Origin: Candidatus Hydrogenedentota bacterium
GTDB lineage: Bacteria; Hydrogenedentota; Hydrogenedentia; Hydrogenedentales; JAEUWI01
NCBI GenBank assembly: GCA_019637335.1
Contig: JAHBVV010000001.1
Span: 503,440 to 567,439 of the forward strand
Direction: 5' to 3'
Length of the DNA: 64,000 nt
The notes beneath the pieces were generated by a model that was given only the letters and a program-made list of their open reading frames with translations, did no database searches and was not told where the DNA came from. This document shows, in pieces, positions 24,901 to 34,029 of the stretch; within the stretch, counting starts at the first letter, position 1; each line of letters starts with the position of its first letter. The position numbers and the translations under genes are program-made.

Positions 24901-27213
24901 ATGGTAGGTCCAGACGTTCGACAGAGCATGTTGGACGATCAATCTCCCGTCAGGACAGAACGCACCGATCCGCTTTCGGATCCTCTGCTGGGCACGCGGC
25001 TGGGGCATTACGAGATCAATTTTGTGCTGGGGAAGGGCGCGTACGGGGCGGTGTACAAGGCGCGGGACGTGATGCTGGGCCGCTATGTGGCGATCAAATT
25101 CCTGCACGCGTTTCTGGACAAGTCCCACGAGGCGATGTTCCTGCAGGAGGCGAAGGCGGTGGCCGCGCTGGGGAAGCACCCCGCGATCGTGACGATTTTC
25201 GAGTTCAGCGAGTACCAGGGGCGGAAGTACTTTGTGCTGGAGTTTGTGGGGTCGCACGCGGGGATGCTGCTGCGGGTGCACCCGCGCGGCCTGCCGGTGG
25301 ATATGGCGCTGCGTATTGGCAAGGAGGCGTGCGAAGGCCTCGACTACGCCCACAAGCGCCACATTATCCACCGGGACATCAAGCCCGCGAATATCCTGCT
25401 GGAGATTGAGGGGGGAAGCGCGAAGCTGGCCGATTTTGGCGTGGCGAAGCTGTTTGACCCTTCCGGGAAGGATCAGGGCGGGGCGCCCGGCGGTACACCG
25501 GCGTACATGGCTCCCGAGGTTATTCGTGGCTTCTCGGGCGATATCCGGTCCGACATTTTCTCGGCCGGGGTGACGTTGTACGAGTTGCTGAGCGGCACGC
25601 TGCCCTTCCCGGGCTCGACGAAGGAAGAAATGATGGCCAGCATCGCGGCCAACCGGTACACGCCGCTGCGCCAGGTTCGGGCGCTTCCGCCGGCGGTTTG
25701 CGCGGTGGTGGAGCGCGCAATGGCGCACCGCCCGGAAGACCGGTTTGCGACGGCGGGCGAACTGGCCGAGACGCTGGCGGGTTGTCTGGCGCCGGCGGCG
25801 GCTCCCCCGCCCGCGGCGCCGGACAACGTGAGCCGGGACGAGATGCGGATGGCGAAGCTGAGAGCCTACCAGCTCGCGCAGGACGCGAAGCGGACCGGGG
25901 GCGAGAAGCTGGCTCCGGGCCTGCTTCAGGAGGGGGTGGAATCCTTCCGGAACGGCGAAGCATACGAGCAGTTGAAGCAATTCGGCCCGGCGAAACTGTC
26001 GTTTGAGTCGTCAGCCCGGCATTTCCGCGATGCGCTCGCGCGTTCGAAGGCGCTGCTGGAGCGCATGCTGGCGCTGAAGGGGGCGCGAACCGAGATGGAG
26101 TCGGCGCGCGCCCGGGCCGAGGCCGCGCATGCGCCGCGCCTGGCCGCGGAGCCGTTCCAGCGGGCGTTGCAGGCGGAGAAGCTGGCGCGGGAGACCGCGG
26201 CGCTGCTGAAGGCCACGGAACTGTATCGCGAGGCCGCCGCGCGGTATGGGGCGGCGCACGAGGCGGCGCTTCGCCACGGCGAGGCGGCGCTGGTGGCCCC
26301 GCGCGACAAGCTGGAGCAGACACGGCGTGAAATAGAGGGGCTGGGCCTGGCCCCGTACCTGAAGCAGGAAATCGCGCAGGCAAATGCGATCGTGCGCCGG
26401 GCCGACGCGGCGGCGCCCGATTTTGAGAAGGCGCGCCAGGAGTATGTGGCGGCGGAGGCGCTGCTCCGGAAGGCGATTCCCCTGGGCGCCGAGCGGAAAC
26501 GGCTCGAGATCGAGAAACAGTCGCGGGCTCCGATTGTGGTCGGGGGCATCGAGCTTGTCTGGATACCGCCGGGCAGCTTCTACATGGGCAGCGACGATGG
26601 CGGGGTGGACGAGGAGCCGAAGCACGAGGTGACGATCCCCCGCGGGTTCTGGATGGGGAAGTACCCGGTGACGCAGGCCCAGTGGCAGGCGATCATGGGG
26701 GAGAACCCGTCGGCCTTTCCGGGGGATGATCGGCGCCCCGTGGAGAACGTGAGCTGGCACGATTGCCAGGCCTTTGTCTCGAAGTTGACCGCGCTTGGCG
26801 AGGGGCGCTTCTGGCTGCCTTCCGAGGCGGAGTGGGAGTATGCGTGCCGCGCGGGCGAACCGGGGGATTGGAGTTTCGGCAGCGATCCCGGCGAACTCGA
26901 CGCGTATGCGTGGCACCACGAGAATGCCGGTGGAACGACGCACCCGGTCGGGGAGAAGAAGGCCAATGTCTGGGGCCTTCATGACATGCACGGCAACGTT
27001 TGTGAGTGGTGCGAGGACCGGCTGCATCCGGATTACCAGGGCGCTCCGGACCGGGGCCAGGCGTGGGTTGACGGGGACGCGGAGGAGCACATGACCCGGG
27101 GCGGGAGCTGGTGCATCATCACGCCCGAGTGCCGGAGCGCGTACCGGGGCTGGTATGCTGGTCCGGATACCAAGGCGGATTTCATGGGGCTGCGGGTCTG
27201 CAAGGCTGGGTAA
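24901..27213 (+). CDS. Serine/threonine protein kinase fused to an FGE/SUMF1-type domain
   Basis: A 770-residue protein. Residues 38-300 are a bacterial Hanks-type kinase with G-loop LGKGAYGAVY, VAIK (Lys66), HRDIKPAN (Asp159), DFG (Asp178) and APE. Residues about 320-545 are alanine-rich and helical, probably a coiled coil. Residues about 550-768 are a formylglycine-generating-enzyme-like domain (PPGSFYMGS, FWLPSEAEWEYACRAG, GNVCEW). No transmembrane segment separates the parts, unlike many PknB-type kinases, so it is cytosolic. The ending GGSWCIITPECRSAYR lacks the usual FGE cysteine spacing, so a binding role is likelier than sulfatase activation. Start ATG 24901 has GGTGGAG before it. Confidence 0.88.
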   Translation: MVGPDVRQSMLDDQSPVRTERTDPLSDPLLGTRLGHYEINFVLGKGAYGAVYKARDVMLGRYVAIKFLHAFLDKSHEAMFLQEAKAVAALGKHPAIVTIFEFSEYQGRKYFVLEFVGSHAGMLLRVHPRGLPVDMALRIGKEACEGLDYAHKRHIIHRDIKPANILLEIEGGSAKLADFGVAKLFDPSGKDQGGAPGGTPAYMAPEVIRGFSGDIRSDIFSAGVTLYELLSGTLPFPGSTKEEMMASIAANRYTPLRQVRALPPAVCAVVERAMAHRPEDRFATAGELAETLAGCLAPAAAPPPAAPDNVSRDEMRMAKLRAYQLAQDAKRTGGEKLAPGLLQEGVESFRNGEAYEQLKQFGPAKLSFESSARHFRDALARSKALLERMLALKGARTEMESARARAEAAHAPRLAAEPFQRALQAEKLARETAALLKATELYREAAARYGAAHEAALRHGEAALVAPRDKLEQTRREIEGLGLAPYLKQEIAQANAIVRRADAAAPDFEKARQEYVAAEALLRKAIPLGAERKRLEIEKQSRAPIVVGGIELVWIPPGSFYMGSDDGGVDEEPKHEVTIPRGFWMGKYPVTQAQWQAIMGENPSAFPGDDRRPVENVSWHDCQAFVSKLTALGEGRFWLPSEAEWEYACRAGEPGDWSFGSDPGELDAYAWHHENAGGTTHPVGEKKANVWGLHDMHGNVCEWCEDRLHPDYQGAPDRGQAWVDGDAEEHMTRGGSWCIITPECRSAYRGWYAGPDTKADFMGLRVCKAG

Positions 27214-27336
27214 GGGGTGACTTGGCGGGTGCGCGTGGCGGCGTGGTATGCTGGGCGGTTCGGGGCGGCCCGCCTGGGCCGGCAGTGTGCACAAGCCCCG
27301 GGACGTGAGGATACGCTTAACCAGGAGAAGTGGCCC

Positions 27337-29427
27337 ATGCCTTCTGTTGTTCAGTATTCGGCCCGCGAGAAGTCGGGCATCATCACCATCGATTCCCCGC
27401 CGGTGAACGCGCTGTCGGCCGCGGTGCGGCAGGGTATTCTGGACGCGCTTTATCGGGCGAACGAAGACGAGTCGGTGGACGCGGTGGTGCTGATCTGCGC
27501 GGGGCGGACCTTCATTGCCGGCGCGGACATCACAGAATTCGACCGCGCCCCCGAGCACCCCTGGCTGGATGAAGTGATCGCGGGACTTGAATCCAGCGCC
27601 AAACCGGTGGTGGCGGCTATCCACGGCACGGCGCTGGGCGGCGGGCTGGAAACCGCGCTTGGATGCCACTACCGCGTGGCGGTTGCGGGGGCGCGCTGCG
27701 GGTTGCCGGAGGTCTCGCTGGGGATCGTGCCGGGAGCGGGCGGAACCCAGCGGCTTCCGCGGCTTATCGGGCCGGAACCCGCGCTGGAGATCATTGCTTC
27801 GGGGGCTCCGATTCCCGCCGCGCACGCGCTGGCGCTGGGCCTGATCGATCAGATTGTGGATGGGGATTTGCTGGAGGGGGCGATCGCCTTTATTCGGGAC
27901 GCCGTGGCGCAGGGCGGGCCCCACCGCCGCGTCCGTGACCTGGAAGAAAAGTTGAGCGGTTTCGATCCGGGCATTTTTGACGCCGCGCGCGCGCAGTTTG
28001 CGAAGAAACAGCGTGGATTCAACGCGCCCCAGCGGGCGATCGATTGCGTGGAGATTGCGACGAAAACGCCGATTGAAGACGGCCTCCGCCGCGAGCGGGA
28101 AATATTCGACCTCTGCCTGCGGTCCGATCAGTCGATCGCGCAGCGCCACATCTTCTTCGCGGAGCGCGCGGCCAGCAAGATTCCGGATGTGCCGAAGGAG
28201 ACGCCGGTTCTGCCGGTCCGGTCCGCGGCCGTGATTGGCGCGGGCACGATGGGCGGCGGCATCGCGATGAATTTCGCCAATGCCGACATCCCGGTGTACC
28301 TGATGGACGCCACCCGGGAGGGGCTGGACAAGGGGCTGGCGGTCATTGCGAAGAACTACGCGAGCGGGGTGAAGAAGGGGCGCATGACGCAGGAGAAGAT
28401 GGACGCGACGATGGCGCTGATCACGCCCACGCTGTCCTACGGCGATCTGGCGGACGTCGATATCGTTATTGAGGCGGTTTTTGAGGAGATGGACCTGAAG
28501 AAGGCGGTGTTCGGGGAACTCGATCGAATTTGCCGGAAGGACGCGATTCTGGCGACGAACACGTCGACATTGGACGTCAACGAGATTGCGGCGAGCACCT
28601 CACGTCCGGAGCAGGTGATCGGGCTGCATTTTTTCAGCCCGGCCAATATCATGCGGCTGCTGGAGATCGTGCGGGGCGAGAAGACCTCGAAGGAGGTCAT
28701 AGCGACGGCCTTTGCGCTGAGTAAGACGATCCGGAAGGTGGGGGTGCTTGCGGGGGTGTGCGACGGCTTCATCGGGAACCGGATGGTGCACCCGTACATC
28801 CGTGAGGCGCTGTTTCTGCTGGAGGAGGGCGCCACCCCGAAGCAGGTTGACGACGCCATTTACCAGTGCGGCATGGCGATGGGGCCGCACGCGATGAGCG
28901 ATCTGGCGGGGCTGGATGTGGGCTGGCGCATCCGCAAGCGCCAGGCGGCGACGCGGCCGGCGGACGAGCGGTACTGCGCGATTGCGGATTTGATCTGCGA
29001 ACGCGGCCACTATGGGCAGAAGACGGGCCGGGGCTTTTACATTTACGACCCGGAGACCCGGGCTGCGACGCCGGATCCGGAGGTGGAGGCGCTTTGCGTT
29101 GCGGAATCCGAGCGCCAGGGCATCGCGCGCCGCAGCATCAGCGACGAGGAGATCGTGGAGCGCTGCATATACGCGCTGGTGAACGAGGGCGCCCGGATTC
29201 TGGAGGAGGGCATTGCGTTGCGGGCGTCGGATATCGACGTGGTGTACGTGTACGGCTACGGATTTCCCGCGTTTCGCGGTGGGCCGATGCATTACGCGGA
29301 GGGCATCGGCCTGGACAAGGTTTACGCGCGCATTTGCGCGTTTCACGCCGAACATGGGAAACTGTGGGAGCCCGCGCCGCTGCTTGCGCGCCTGGCGGCG
29401 GGAAGCGGGAGATTCGAGGACGCCTGA
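27337..29427 (+). CDS. fadJ: Bifunctional enoyl-CoA hydratase/3-hydroxyacyl-CoA dehydrogenase
   Basis: A 696-residue beta-oxidation enzyme with an N-terminal crotonase domain and C-terminal 3-hydroxyacyl-CoA dehydrogenase domains. The crotonase glutamates are both present (Glu105 in GGGLETALG, Glu125 in LPEVSLGIVPGAGG), with oxyanion-hole segment AGADITEFD. The NAD motif VIGAGTMGGG starts at about residue 299, and the catalytic histidine is in GLHFFSPANIM near residue 430. Order and length match the FadJ/peroxisomal bifunctional type, hydrating 2-enoyl-CoA and oxidising 3-hydroxyacyl-CoA. Start ATG 27337 follows AGGAGAAG. No thiolase is adjacent, so the partner is elsewhere. Confidence 0.93.
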   Translation: MPSVVQYSAREKSGIITIDSPPVNALSAAVRQGILDALYRANEDESVDAVVLICAGRTFIAGADITEFDRAPEHPWLDEVIAGLESSAKPVVAAIHGTALGGGLETALGCHYRVAVAGARCGLPEVSLGIVPGAGGTQRLPRLIGPEPALEIIASGAPIPAAHALALGLIDQIVDGDLLEGAIAFIRDAVAQGGPHRRVRDLEEKLSGFDPGIFDAARAQFAKKQRGFNAPQRAIDCVEIATKTPIEDGLRREREIFDLCLRSDQSIAQRHIFFAERAASKIPDVPKETPVLPVRSAAVIGAGTMGGGIAMNFANADIPVYLMDATREGLDKGLAVIAKNYASGVKKGRMTQEKMDATMALITPTLSYGDLADVDIVIEAVFEEMDLKKAVFGELDRICRKDAILATNTSTLDVNEIAASTSRPEQVIGLHFFSPANIMRLLEIVRGEKTSKEVIATAFALSKTIRKVGVLAGVCDGFIGNRMVHPYIREALFLLEEGATPKQVDDAIYQCGMAMGPHAMSDLAGLDVGWRIRKRQAATRPADERYCAIADLICERGHYGQKTGRGFYIYDPETRAATPDPEVEALCVAESERQGIARRSISDEEIVERCIYALVNEGARILEEGIALRASDIDVVYVYGYGFPAFRGGPMHYAEGIGLDKVYARICAFHAEHGKLWEPAPLLARLAAGSGRFEDA

Positions 29428-29534
29428 ATGCGCGCATCGCCGAATTGGCGCAGGGCGGAATCGCGGGTGATCCTGCGCGGCGCCAACGCCGCGCGGAGCA
29501 ATTGGGAATATCGACCATGCGGGGAGCAATAACC

Positions 29535-30686
29535 ATGGAGCGGGTGGAGGCCACGGAGCTTGAATCGTGCCTGGAGATCGGGCTTGAGGTATTTCTCGAT
29601 CCGAATCCGGGGACGCCGAACTCGCGCCGCTTTCCCGGGCGCGTTCGCGGCTGGGAAGCGGGACGTTATCTAATCCTCGGGCTGTTGCCATCGGGCCCCC
29701 CGCCTGTTCTCCGGTCCGGCAAGGAATGCATCATCAGGTTTGTGCACGAGGGCGAAGTCTGGGGGGTGTCGGTGAGTTTTGTCGAGGAACTCCAGGGGGG
29801 TGCGAGCCGGCTGGTTCAGATGTCGTGGCCGCGCGAAGTGGCCCGGGTTCAGGTTCGGCGTCACGAGCGCGTTGCGGTGCAGGCTCCGTGCGACCTGTAC
29901 GACAGCGGGGGGGGCAGTATGCCGGGGACGATTTCCGATATCAGCGGAGGCGGCTGCAGCGTGCTGGCGCGGCGCGAGCTGGAGGTGGGATCGCGGGTCC
30001 TGCTTTCCTTCCAGATGCCCGATGGCGTGCGTATCGACAAGCGCCCGGTGATCGTGCGCAACCGGCGTCCGGTTACGGGCGGGCTCATCAAGTATGGTTG
30101 CCAGTTCCAGGAGCAGGATGGCCAGGATCGGAATATTGAATTCTTTGTGAACCGGTCGATCGCCAGCGCGCGGGGCGGGGTTGTGGCGACACCCCACCTG
30201 GTCCTGCTGTCGCCGCGCGAAGCGGATGCCGACGAGGCGCGCCGCGCGCTCGCCTCCGCGCATTGCGAGATTGTGGCGGCGGCCGGGGTGCTCGATCTCG
30301 GGTACCTGCTTCGGACCTGCCAGCCCGCCGGTGTGATTATGTCGCTTGATCAGGCGGGTCTTACGGCCGTTGAGATCCTGCCCCTTATCCGCCAGTCGCC
30401 GGGTATGGCCGCACTTCCGATCTTTGTGTATGGCGGCGGCGCGGGACTTGACGATGCGATGGCGCACGGTGCGACCCACTGCGTCAACGATTTGTCGCTT
30501 GCGGCGGAGATCCTGCGCTATCTGGACTTGCCGGAATCCCGGCCCGGGGGCGCGCAGGAATCTCCAGGTTCGGAGGTCGCATCGCCCGCAGGCGCGCCCG
30601 AGGAAAGCGGCGCGCCGATGGCCGAGGCGCCCGCGCCGGAACCGGTGGAGGAGGAGGACAGCGGGGAGATCCGCTTCGAGGAGTGA
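29535..30686 (+). CDS. PilZ-domain protein with degenerate response-regulator receiver domain
   Basis: A 383-residue cytosolic protein starting at ATG 29535, eight bases after GGGGAG. Residues about 105-205 form a PilZ domain with RRHER (108-112) and DISGGG (135-140), the RxxxR and DxSxxG motifs that bind cyclic di-GMP. Residues 220-335 look like a receiver domain, but the phospho-acceptor position in VIMSLDQAG is Ser270 and the conserved lysine is replaced (GATHCVND), so phosphorylation is unlikely. A proline/glutamate-rich tail follows. Residues 1-100 resemble the N-terminal part of YcgR-like proteins. It may link c-di-GMP to motility, perhaps with the pilT gene of the window. Confidence 0.82.
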   Translation: MERVEATELESCLEIGLEVFLDPNPGTPNSRRFPGRVRGWEAGRYLILGLLPSGPPPVLRSGKECIIRFVHEGEVWGVSVSFVEELQGGASRLVQMSWPREVARVQVRRHERVAVQAPCDLYDSGGGSMPGTISDISGGGCSVLARRELEVGSRVLLSFQMPDGVRIDKRPVIVRNRRPVTGGLIKYGCQFQEQDGQDRNIEFFVNRSIASARGGVVATPHLVLLSPREADADEARRALASAHCEIVAAAGVLDLGYLLRTCQPAGVIMSLDQAGLTAVEILPLIRQSPGMAALPIFVYGGGAGLDDAMAHGATHCVNDLSLAAEILRYLDLPESRPGGAQESPGSEVASPAGAPEESGAPMAEAPAPEPVEEEDSGEIRFEE

Positions 30687-30822
30687 GGGGCACGCGGCGC
30701 ACCGCCTTGACCCGGCGGCGCCGCCTTTGGCAGACTTGCGCGACTTCCAGCACGCACCCCGGCGCCCGGTAACGTTATCGCGGCGCGTGCGCAACCCGTG
30801 ATTGAAACAGATTGAGAGCGAT

Positions 30823-31809
30823 ATGACGGAACAAGCGATAGTGGCGGATCAGGCGGTGGCCCCGGGCAAGCCGGGGCGGGTGAATCTGGTCACGGGCGGC
30901 GCGGGATTTCTGGGTTCGCATTTGTGCGAGGCGTTGCTGGCGCGCGGGGAAGAGGTCATCTGCCTCGACAATTTTTTCACCGGCAACAAGGCGAATATCG
31001 CGCACCTGCTGGACAATCCGCACTTCGAACTCATCCGCCACGATGTTACGCAGCCTATCCTTGTGGAGGCGCACCGGATTTTTAACCTGGCGTGCCCGGC
31101 TTCGCCGGTGCATTACCAGCACAACCCGGTGAAGACGATTAAGACGAGCGTGATGGGCGCGTTGAACATGTTGGGGCTGGCCAAGCGGGTCCGCGCGCGG
31201 ATTTTGCAGGCGTCCACCTCGGAGATTTACGGCGATCCGGCGACGCATCCCCAGGAGGAGGCGTACTGGGGCAACGTGAATCCGATTGGCCCGCGGAGTT
31301 GCTACGACGAGGGCAAGCGGGTGGCGGAGACCCTGTTTTTCGACTACCACCGCCAGAACGACGTGGACATTCGCGTCATCCGGATTTTCAACACCTACGG
31401 TCCGCGCATGCAGATCAATGATGGCCGGGTGGTGAGCAATTTTGTGGTGCAGGCGCTGCGCGGCGAGCCGATTACGCTCTATGGCGACGGCAGCCAGACC
31501 CGGTCGTTCTGCTACTACGAGGACCTGATTCGCGGCATGATGGCGATGATGGACAAGGACGGGTTTACGGGGCCGGTGAACATTGGGAATCCCGGCGAGT
31601 TCACAATCCGGGAACTGGCCGAGACGGTGGTGCGCATGACGGGGTCTAAATCGGAGATTGCGTACCGCCCGCTTCCGCAGAATGATCCGGTGCGGCGTAA
31701 ACCGGATATCAGCCTGGCGAAGCGCGAGCTTGGCTGGGAACCGCGGATCAGCCTCGAAGAGGGGCTCAAGCCGACGATCGCCTATTTCAGCAACCTTGTG
31801 GGCGGCTGA
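30823..31809 (+). CDS. UDP-glucuronate decarboxylase (UDP-xylose synthase) family
   Basis: A 328-residue extended short-chain dehydrogenase. The NAD motif GGAGFLGS is at residues 25-32, and catalytic Tyr161 and Lys165 are in [11 protein letters not shown]. The block [18 protein letters not shown] with [16 protein letters not shown] is typical of UXS enzymes, which oxidise and decarboxylate UDP-glucuronate to UDP-xylose for polysaccharide synthesis. The ATG at 30823 is preferred over an upstream TTG. It lies 136 bases after the PilZ gene on the same strand and converges on the Rrf2 gene. Confidence 0.9.
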   Translation: MTEQAIVADQAVAPGKPGRVNLVTGGAGFLGSHLCEALLARGEEVICLDNFFTGNKANIAHLLDNPHFELIRHDVTQPILVEAHRIFNLACPASPVHYQHNPVKTIKTSVMGALNMLGLAKRVRARILQASTSEIYGDPATHPQEEAYWGNVNPIGPRSCYDEGKRVAETLFFDYHRQNDVDIRVIRIFNTYGPRMQINDGRVVSNFVVQALRGEPITLYGDGSQTRSFCYYEDLIRGMMAMMDKDGFTGPVNIGNPGEFTIRELAETVVRMTGSKSEIAYRPLPQNDPVRRKPDISLAKRELGWEPRISLEEGLKPTIAYFSNLVGG

Positions 31810-31827
31810 GGCCCCCGGTTATTTCCC

Positions 31828-32262
31828 TCACTCGTCCAGCGCGAGGAGCCGCCGCAGCGGTTCCCGGTTCGCGGCCATATCCTCCAGGGTGTATTGGTCG
31901 AGCACCTGGAGAAAGGCGTCGAAGGCCTCTCCCAGGACCCCCATGAGCCGGCAGGCCGGCGTGATGACGCACTGGTTGCGCGACGCGTCGAAGCACTCCA
32001 CCAGATGGAAGTTGGGCTCGGTCCGGCGCACCACCTCGCCCATATTGATTTCGGACGGCGGATAGGCGAGCCGCAGTCCACCCTGCCTTCCCCGTGTTGT
32101 GGTAATGTATCCAAGTTTTCCCAGGTTGTGCACCACCTTCACGAGGTGGTTCCGGGAAATCCGGTAGCGCTCGGCGATCTCGGTAATGGTCGCGTTGTCG
32201 CCGCAGATGGCGAGATAGATGAGCGTGCGCAGGGCGTAGTCCGTGTACTGTGTCAATTGCAT
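31828..32262 (-). CDS. nsrR: Rrf2-family regulator, NsrR-type nitric oxide sensor
   Basis: A 144-residue Rrf2 protein starting at ATG 32262. The winged helix MQLTQYTDYALRTLIYLA, then ISRNHLVKVVHNLGKLGYI, is the NsrR form. Three cysteines, Cys90, Cys98 and Cys104 in VECFDASRNQCVI and TPACRL, fit the ligands of an NO-sensitive iron-sulfur cluster, and AFLQVLDQYTLEDM closes the domain as in NsrR. NsrR represses NO-detoxification genes until NO destroys the cluster. It is divergent from a truncated haemoglobin and a reductase, with a candidate operator between them. Cys spacing is slightly wider than in E. coli NsrR. Confidence 0.85.
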   Translation of the reverse strand: MQLTQYTDYALRTLIYLAICGDNATITEIAERYRISRNHLVKVVHNLGKLGYITTTRGRQGGLRLAYPPSEINMGEVVRRTEPNFHLVECFDASRNQCVITPACRLMGVLGEAFDAFLQVLDQYTLEDMAANREPLRRLLALDE

Positions 32263-32290
32263 GGGCCGGCACTCCAGGGCGGGTACGCGC

Positions 32291-32299
32291 AGTATAGCA
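32291..32299 (-). promoter_or_regulatory. Extended -10 promoter of the NsrR-type gene
   Basis: On the minus strand TGC-TATACT (complement of 32291-32299) forms an extended -10, with no good -35, 29 bases before the ATG at 32262. Confidence 0.45.
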
Positions 32300-32492
32300 C
32301 GCGCAGGGGGCTCGACGCGGCCTGATTCTCGGGGTGCTGGTATTTCGCCCGCGGCGAATCCCAGGCCATGCGGGCAGAGATGCCGGGGCTCCAACGCGCT
32401 CACCTTCATTGATTCGAGGCTCCAGATCGCCTCAAGTTCACCCCCATATGCCGCGAGCGGGTCTGAATGGGATTGCCCTGGCTTCGCGGGGC

Positions 32493-32521
32493 TTGACAAA
32501 TGGACCGGGGATCTATATGAT
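32493..32521 (+). promoter_or_regulatory. Sigma-70 promoter of the globin/reductase operon
   Basis: TTGACA at 32493-32498, exactly 17 bases, then TATGAT at 32516-32521. This is among the best sigma-70-like promoters in the window and it points at the haemoglobin gene, giving a leader of about 90 bases. Confidence 0.8.
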
Positions 32522-32539
32522 GCATTTTAAATACACGTT
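32517..32539. promoter_or_regulatory. Candidate NsrR operator overlapping the -10
   Basis: The left arm atgatgcattt (32517-32527) and right arm aaatacacgtt (32529-32539) around one central T match the enterobacterial 11-1-11 NsrR consensus at 19 of 22 positions. The site covers the -10 hexamer and the expected transcription start, the right place for repression. Confidence 0.75.
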
Positions 32540-32619
32540 TGGTGCGCCGGGCAGGCGCGCCGCGGGCGGGCGCCCGCCGTGTTTCTGGCAGCAACCCCTG
32601 GCAATGAAGGAGAAGCACA

Positions 32620-32991
32620 ATGAGCAATTTGTACGAGCAAATCGGCGGCGAGCCCGCGGTGAACGCGGCGGTGGACCTGTTTTACCGGCATGTGTTGAGC
32701 GATGATCGCATCGCGCATTTCTTCGACGGCGTGGACATGGAGCGGCAGGCGCAGAAGCAGAAGGCGTTCCTGACGATGGCGTTCGGCGGCCCGCACAACT
32801 ACACGGGCAAGGACATGCGGGACGGCCACGCGCACCTGGTGAAGCGGGGCCTGGACGACAGCCATGTGGACGCGGTGCTTGAGAACCTCTCGAAGACGCT
32901 CCAGGAGCTTGGGGTGGCGCAGAACCTGATCGATCAGGTGACGGCCATCGCCGAGAGCACGCGCGACGACGTGCTCGGCCGCACGGCATAA
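32620..32991 (+). CDS. Group I truncated haemoglobin
   Basis: A 123-residue trHbN-type globin. Tyr22 in LFYRHVLSD sits at the B10 position, and His70 in MRDGHAHLV is the expected proximal haem ligand; LSKTLQELGVAQNLIDQV is the usual C-terminal helix. Group I globins turn NO and oxygen into nitrate when supplied with electrons. The next gene, 15 bases downstream, codes for a ferredoxin-type reductase that could supply them. A promoter and NsrR-like operator lie upstream. Oxygen storage is an alternative but less likely given the context. Confidence 0.92.
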   Translation: MSNLYEQIGGEPAVNAAVDLFYRHVLSDDRIAHFFDGVDMERQAQKQKAFLTMAFGGPHNYTGKDMRDGHAHLVKRGLDDSHVDAVLENLSKTLQELGVAQNLIDQVTAIAESTRDDVLGRTA

Positions 32992-33006
32992 GGTTTTGGA
33001 CGCCCC

Positions 33007-33981
33007 ATGCCCGCTGTAACCTTTGAAGATCGATCATACGAACTGTTGGATGGCGAATCCGTGCTGGACTGCCTCACACGGCATGGTCACGAGATACCCA
33101 ACTCGTGCCGGAGCGGCATTTGCCACAGCTGCCTCATGCGCAAGACGGAGGGCGACGTGCCGCCGCCGGCGCAGAAGGGGCTGAAGCCGCAGCAACAGGC
33201 GCAGGGGTATTTCCTGTCGTGTTGCTGCCATCCGGAGGCCGATCTCGGGGTTACGCGGGCGGATGGGGCGGCGAAAAAGATTCCGGCGGTGCTGGTGGCG
33301 CGGGAGGTGCTGAACCACCGCGTCCTGCGGGTGATCCTGGAACCGATCGATGCGCTGGACTACTATCCGGGCCAGTTTGTGAATTTTGTGCGCCCGGGGG
33401 GCCTGGTGCGGAGTTTTTCGCTGGCGAGCGTGCCGGCGCTGGACTCGAAGCTGGAGTTTCACGTGGCGCTCGTGCCCGGCGGGCGGATGAGCGGGTGGCT
33501 TCACGCGGACGCGCAGCCGGGCGACGCGCTGGAGATTATGGGGCCGGTGGGGAACTGTTTCTATACGCCGGGGAAGCCGGAGCAGCCCTTGTTTCTACTG
33601 GGAACCGGGACCGGGCTTGCGCCGCTGTATGGCATCGCGCGGGACGCGCTGCAGCAGGGGCATACCGGTCCGATCCACCTGTTTCACGGGGCGCTGGTGG
33701 CCCGGGATCTGTACCTTACCGATGCGCTGCGATCGCTGGCGGCGGCCCATGCGAACTTCCATTACCACGCCTGCGTGCGCGACGAGGCGGGCGAGGCGTG
33801 GATGCTTCAGGGCGCGGTGGACGCACTGGCGCTGGAAACCGTGCCGAATCTGAAGGGCTGGAAGGTGTTTCTCTGCGGCCACCCGGATCTGGTGCGTCTG
33901 GCGCAGCGGAAGACGTTTCTGGCGGGGGCGAGCATGTCGGAGATCCATGCGGACGCGTTTTTGCCCGCGGGCGGCGGCTGA
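33007..33981 (+). CDS. [2Fe-2S] ferredoxin/FAD/NAD(P)H oxidoreductase, putative globin reductase
   Basis: A 324-residue electron-transfer protein. The plant-type [2Fe-2S] site is at the N terminus (Cys34, Cys39, Cys42 in SCRSGICHSCLM and Cys72 in FLSCCCHPE). The FAD site RSFSLASVP is at 135-143, and the NAD(P)H site GTGTGLAPLYGIA at 199-211. The order ferredoxin-FAD-NAD resembles Hcr and CDP-deoxyglucose reductases and the reductase half of flavohaemoglobins with an added FeS domain. It follows the globin with 15 bases between them, so the pair probably forms a split NO dioxygenase. Confidence 0.88.
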   Translation: MPAVTFEDRSYELLDGESVLDCLTRHGHEIPNSCRSGICHSCLMRKTEGDVPPPAQKGLKPQQQAQGYFLSCCCHPEADLGVTRADGAAKKIPAVLVAREVLNHRVLRVILEPIDALDYYPGQFVNFVRPGGLVRSFSLASVPALDSKLEFHVALVPGGRMSGWLHADAQPGDALEIMGPVGNCFYTPGKPEQPLFLLGTGTGLAPLYGIARDALQQGHTGPIHLFHGALVARDLYLTDALRSLAAAHANFHYHACVRDEAGEAWMLQGAVDALALETVPNLKGWKVFLCGHPDLVRLAQRKTFLAGASMSEIHADAFLPAGGG

Positions 33982-34029
33982 ACAGCTACATTTTAAGCAT
34001 TATTCATATTTCCCGAAAAGGTCCTTTAT

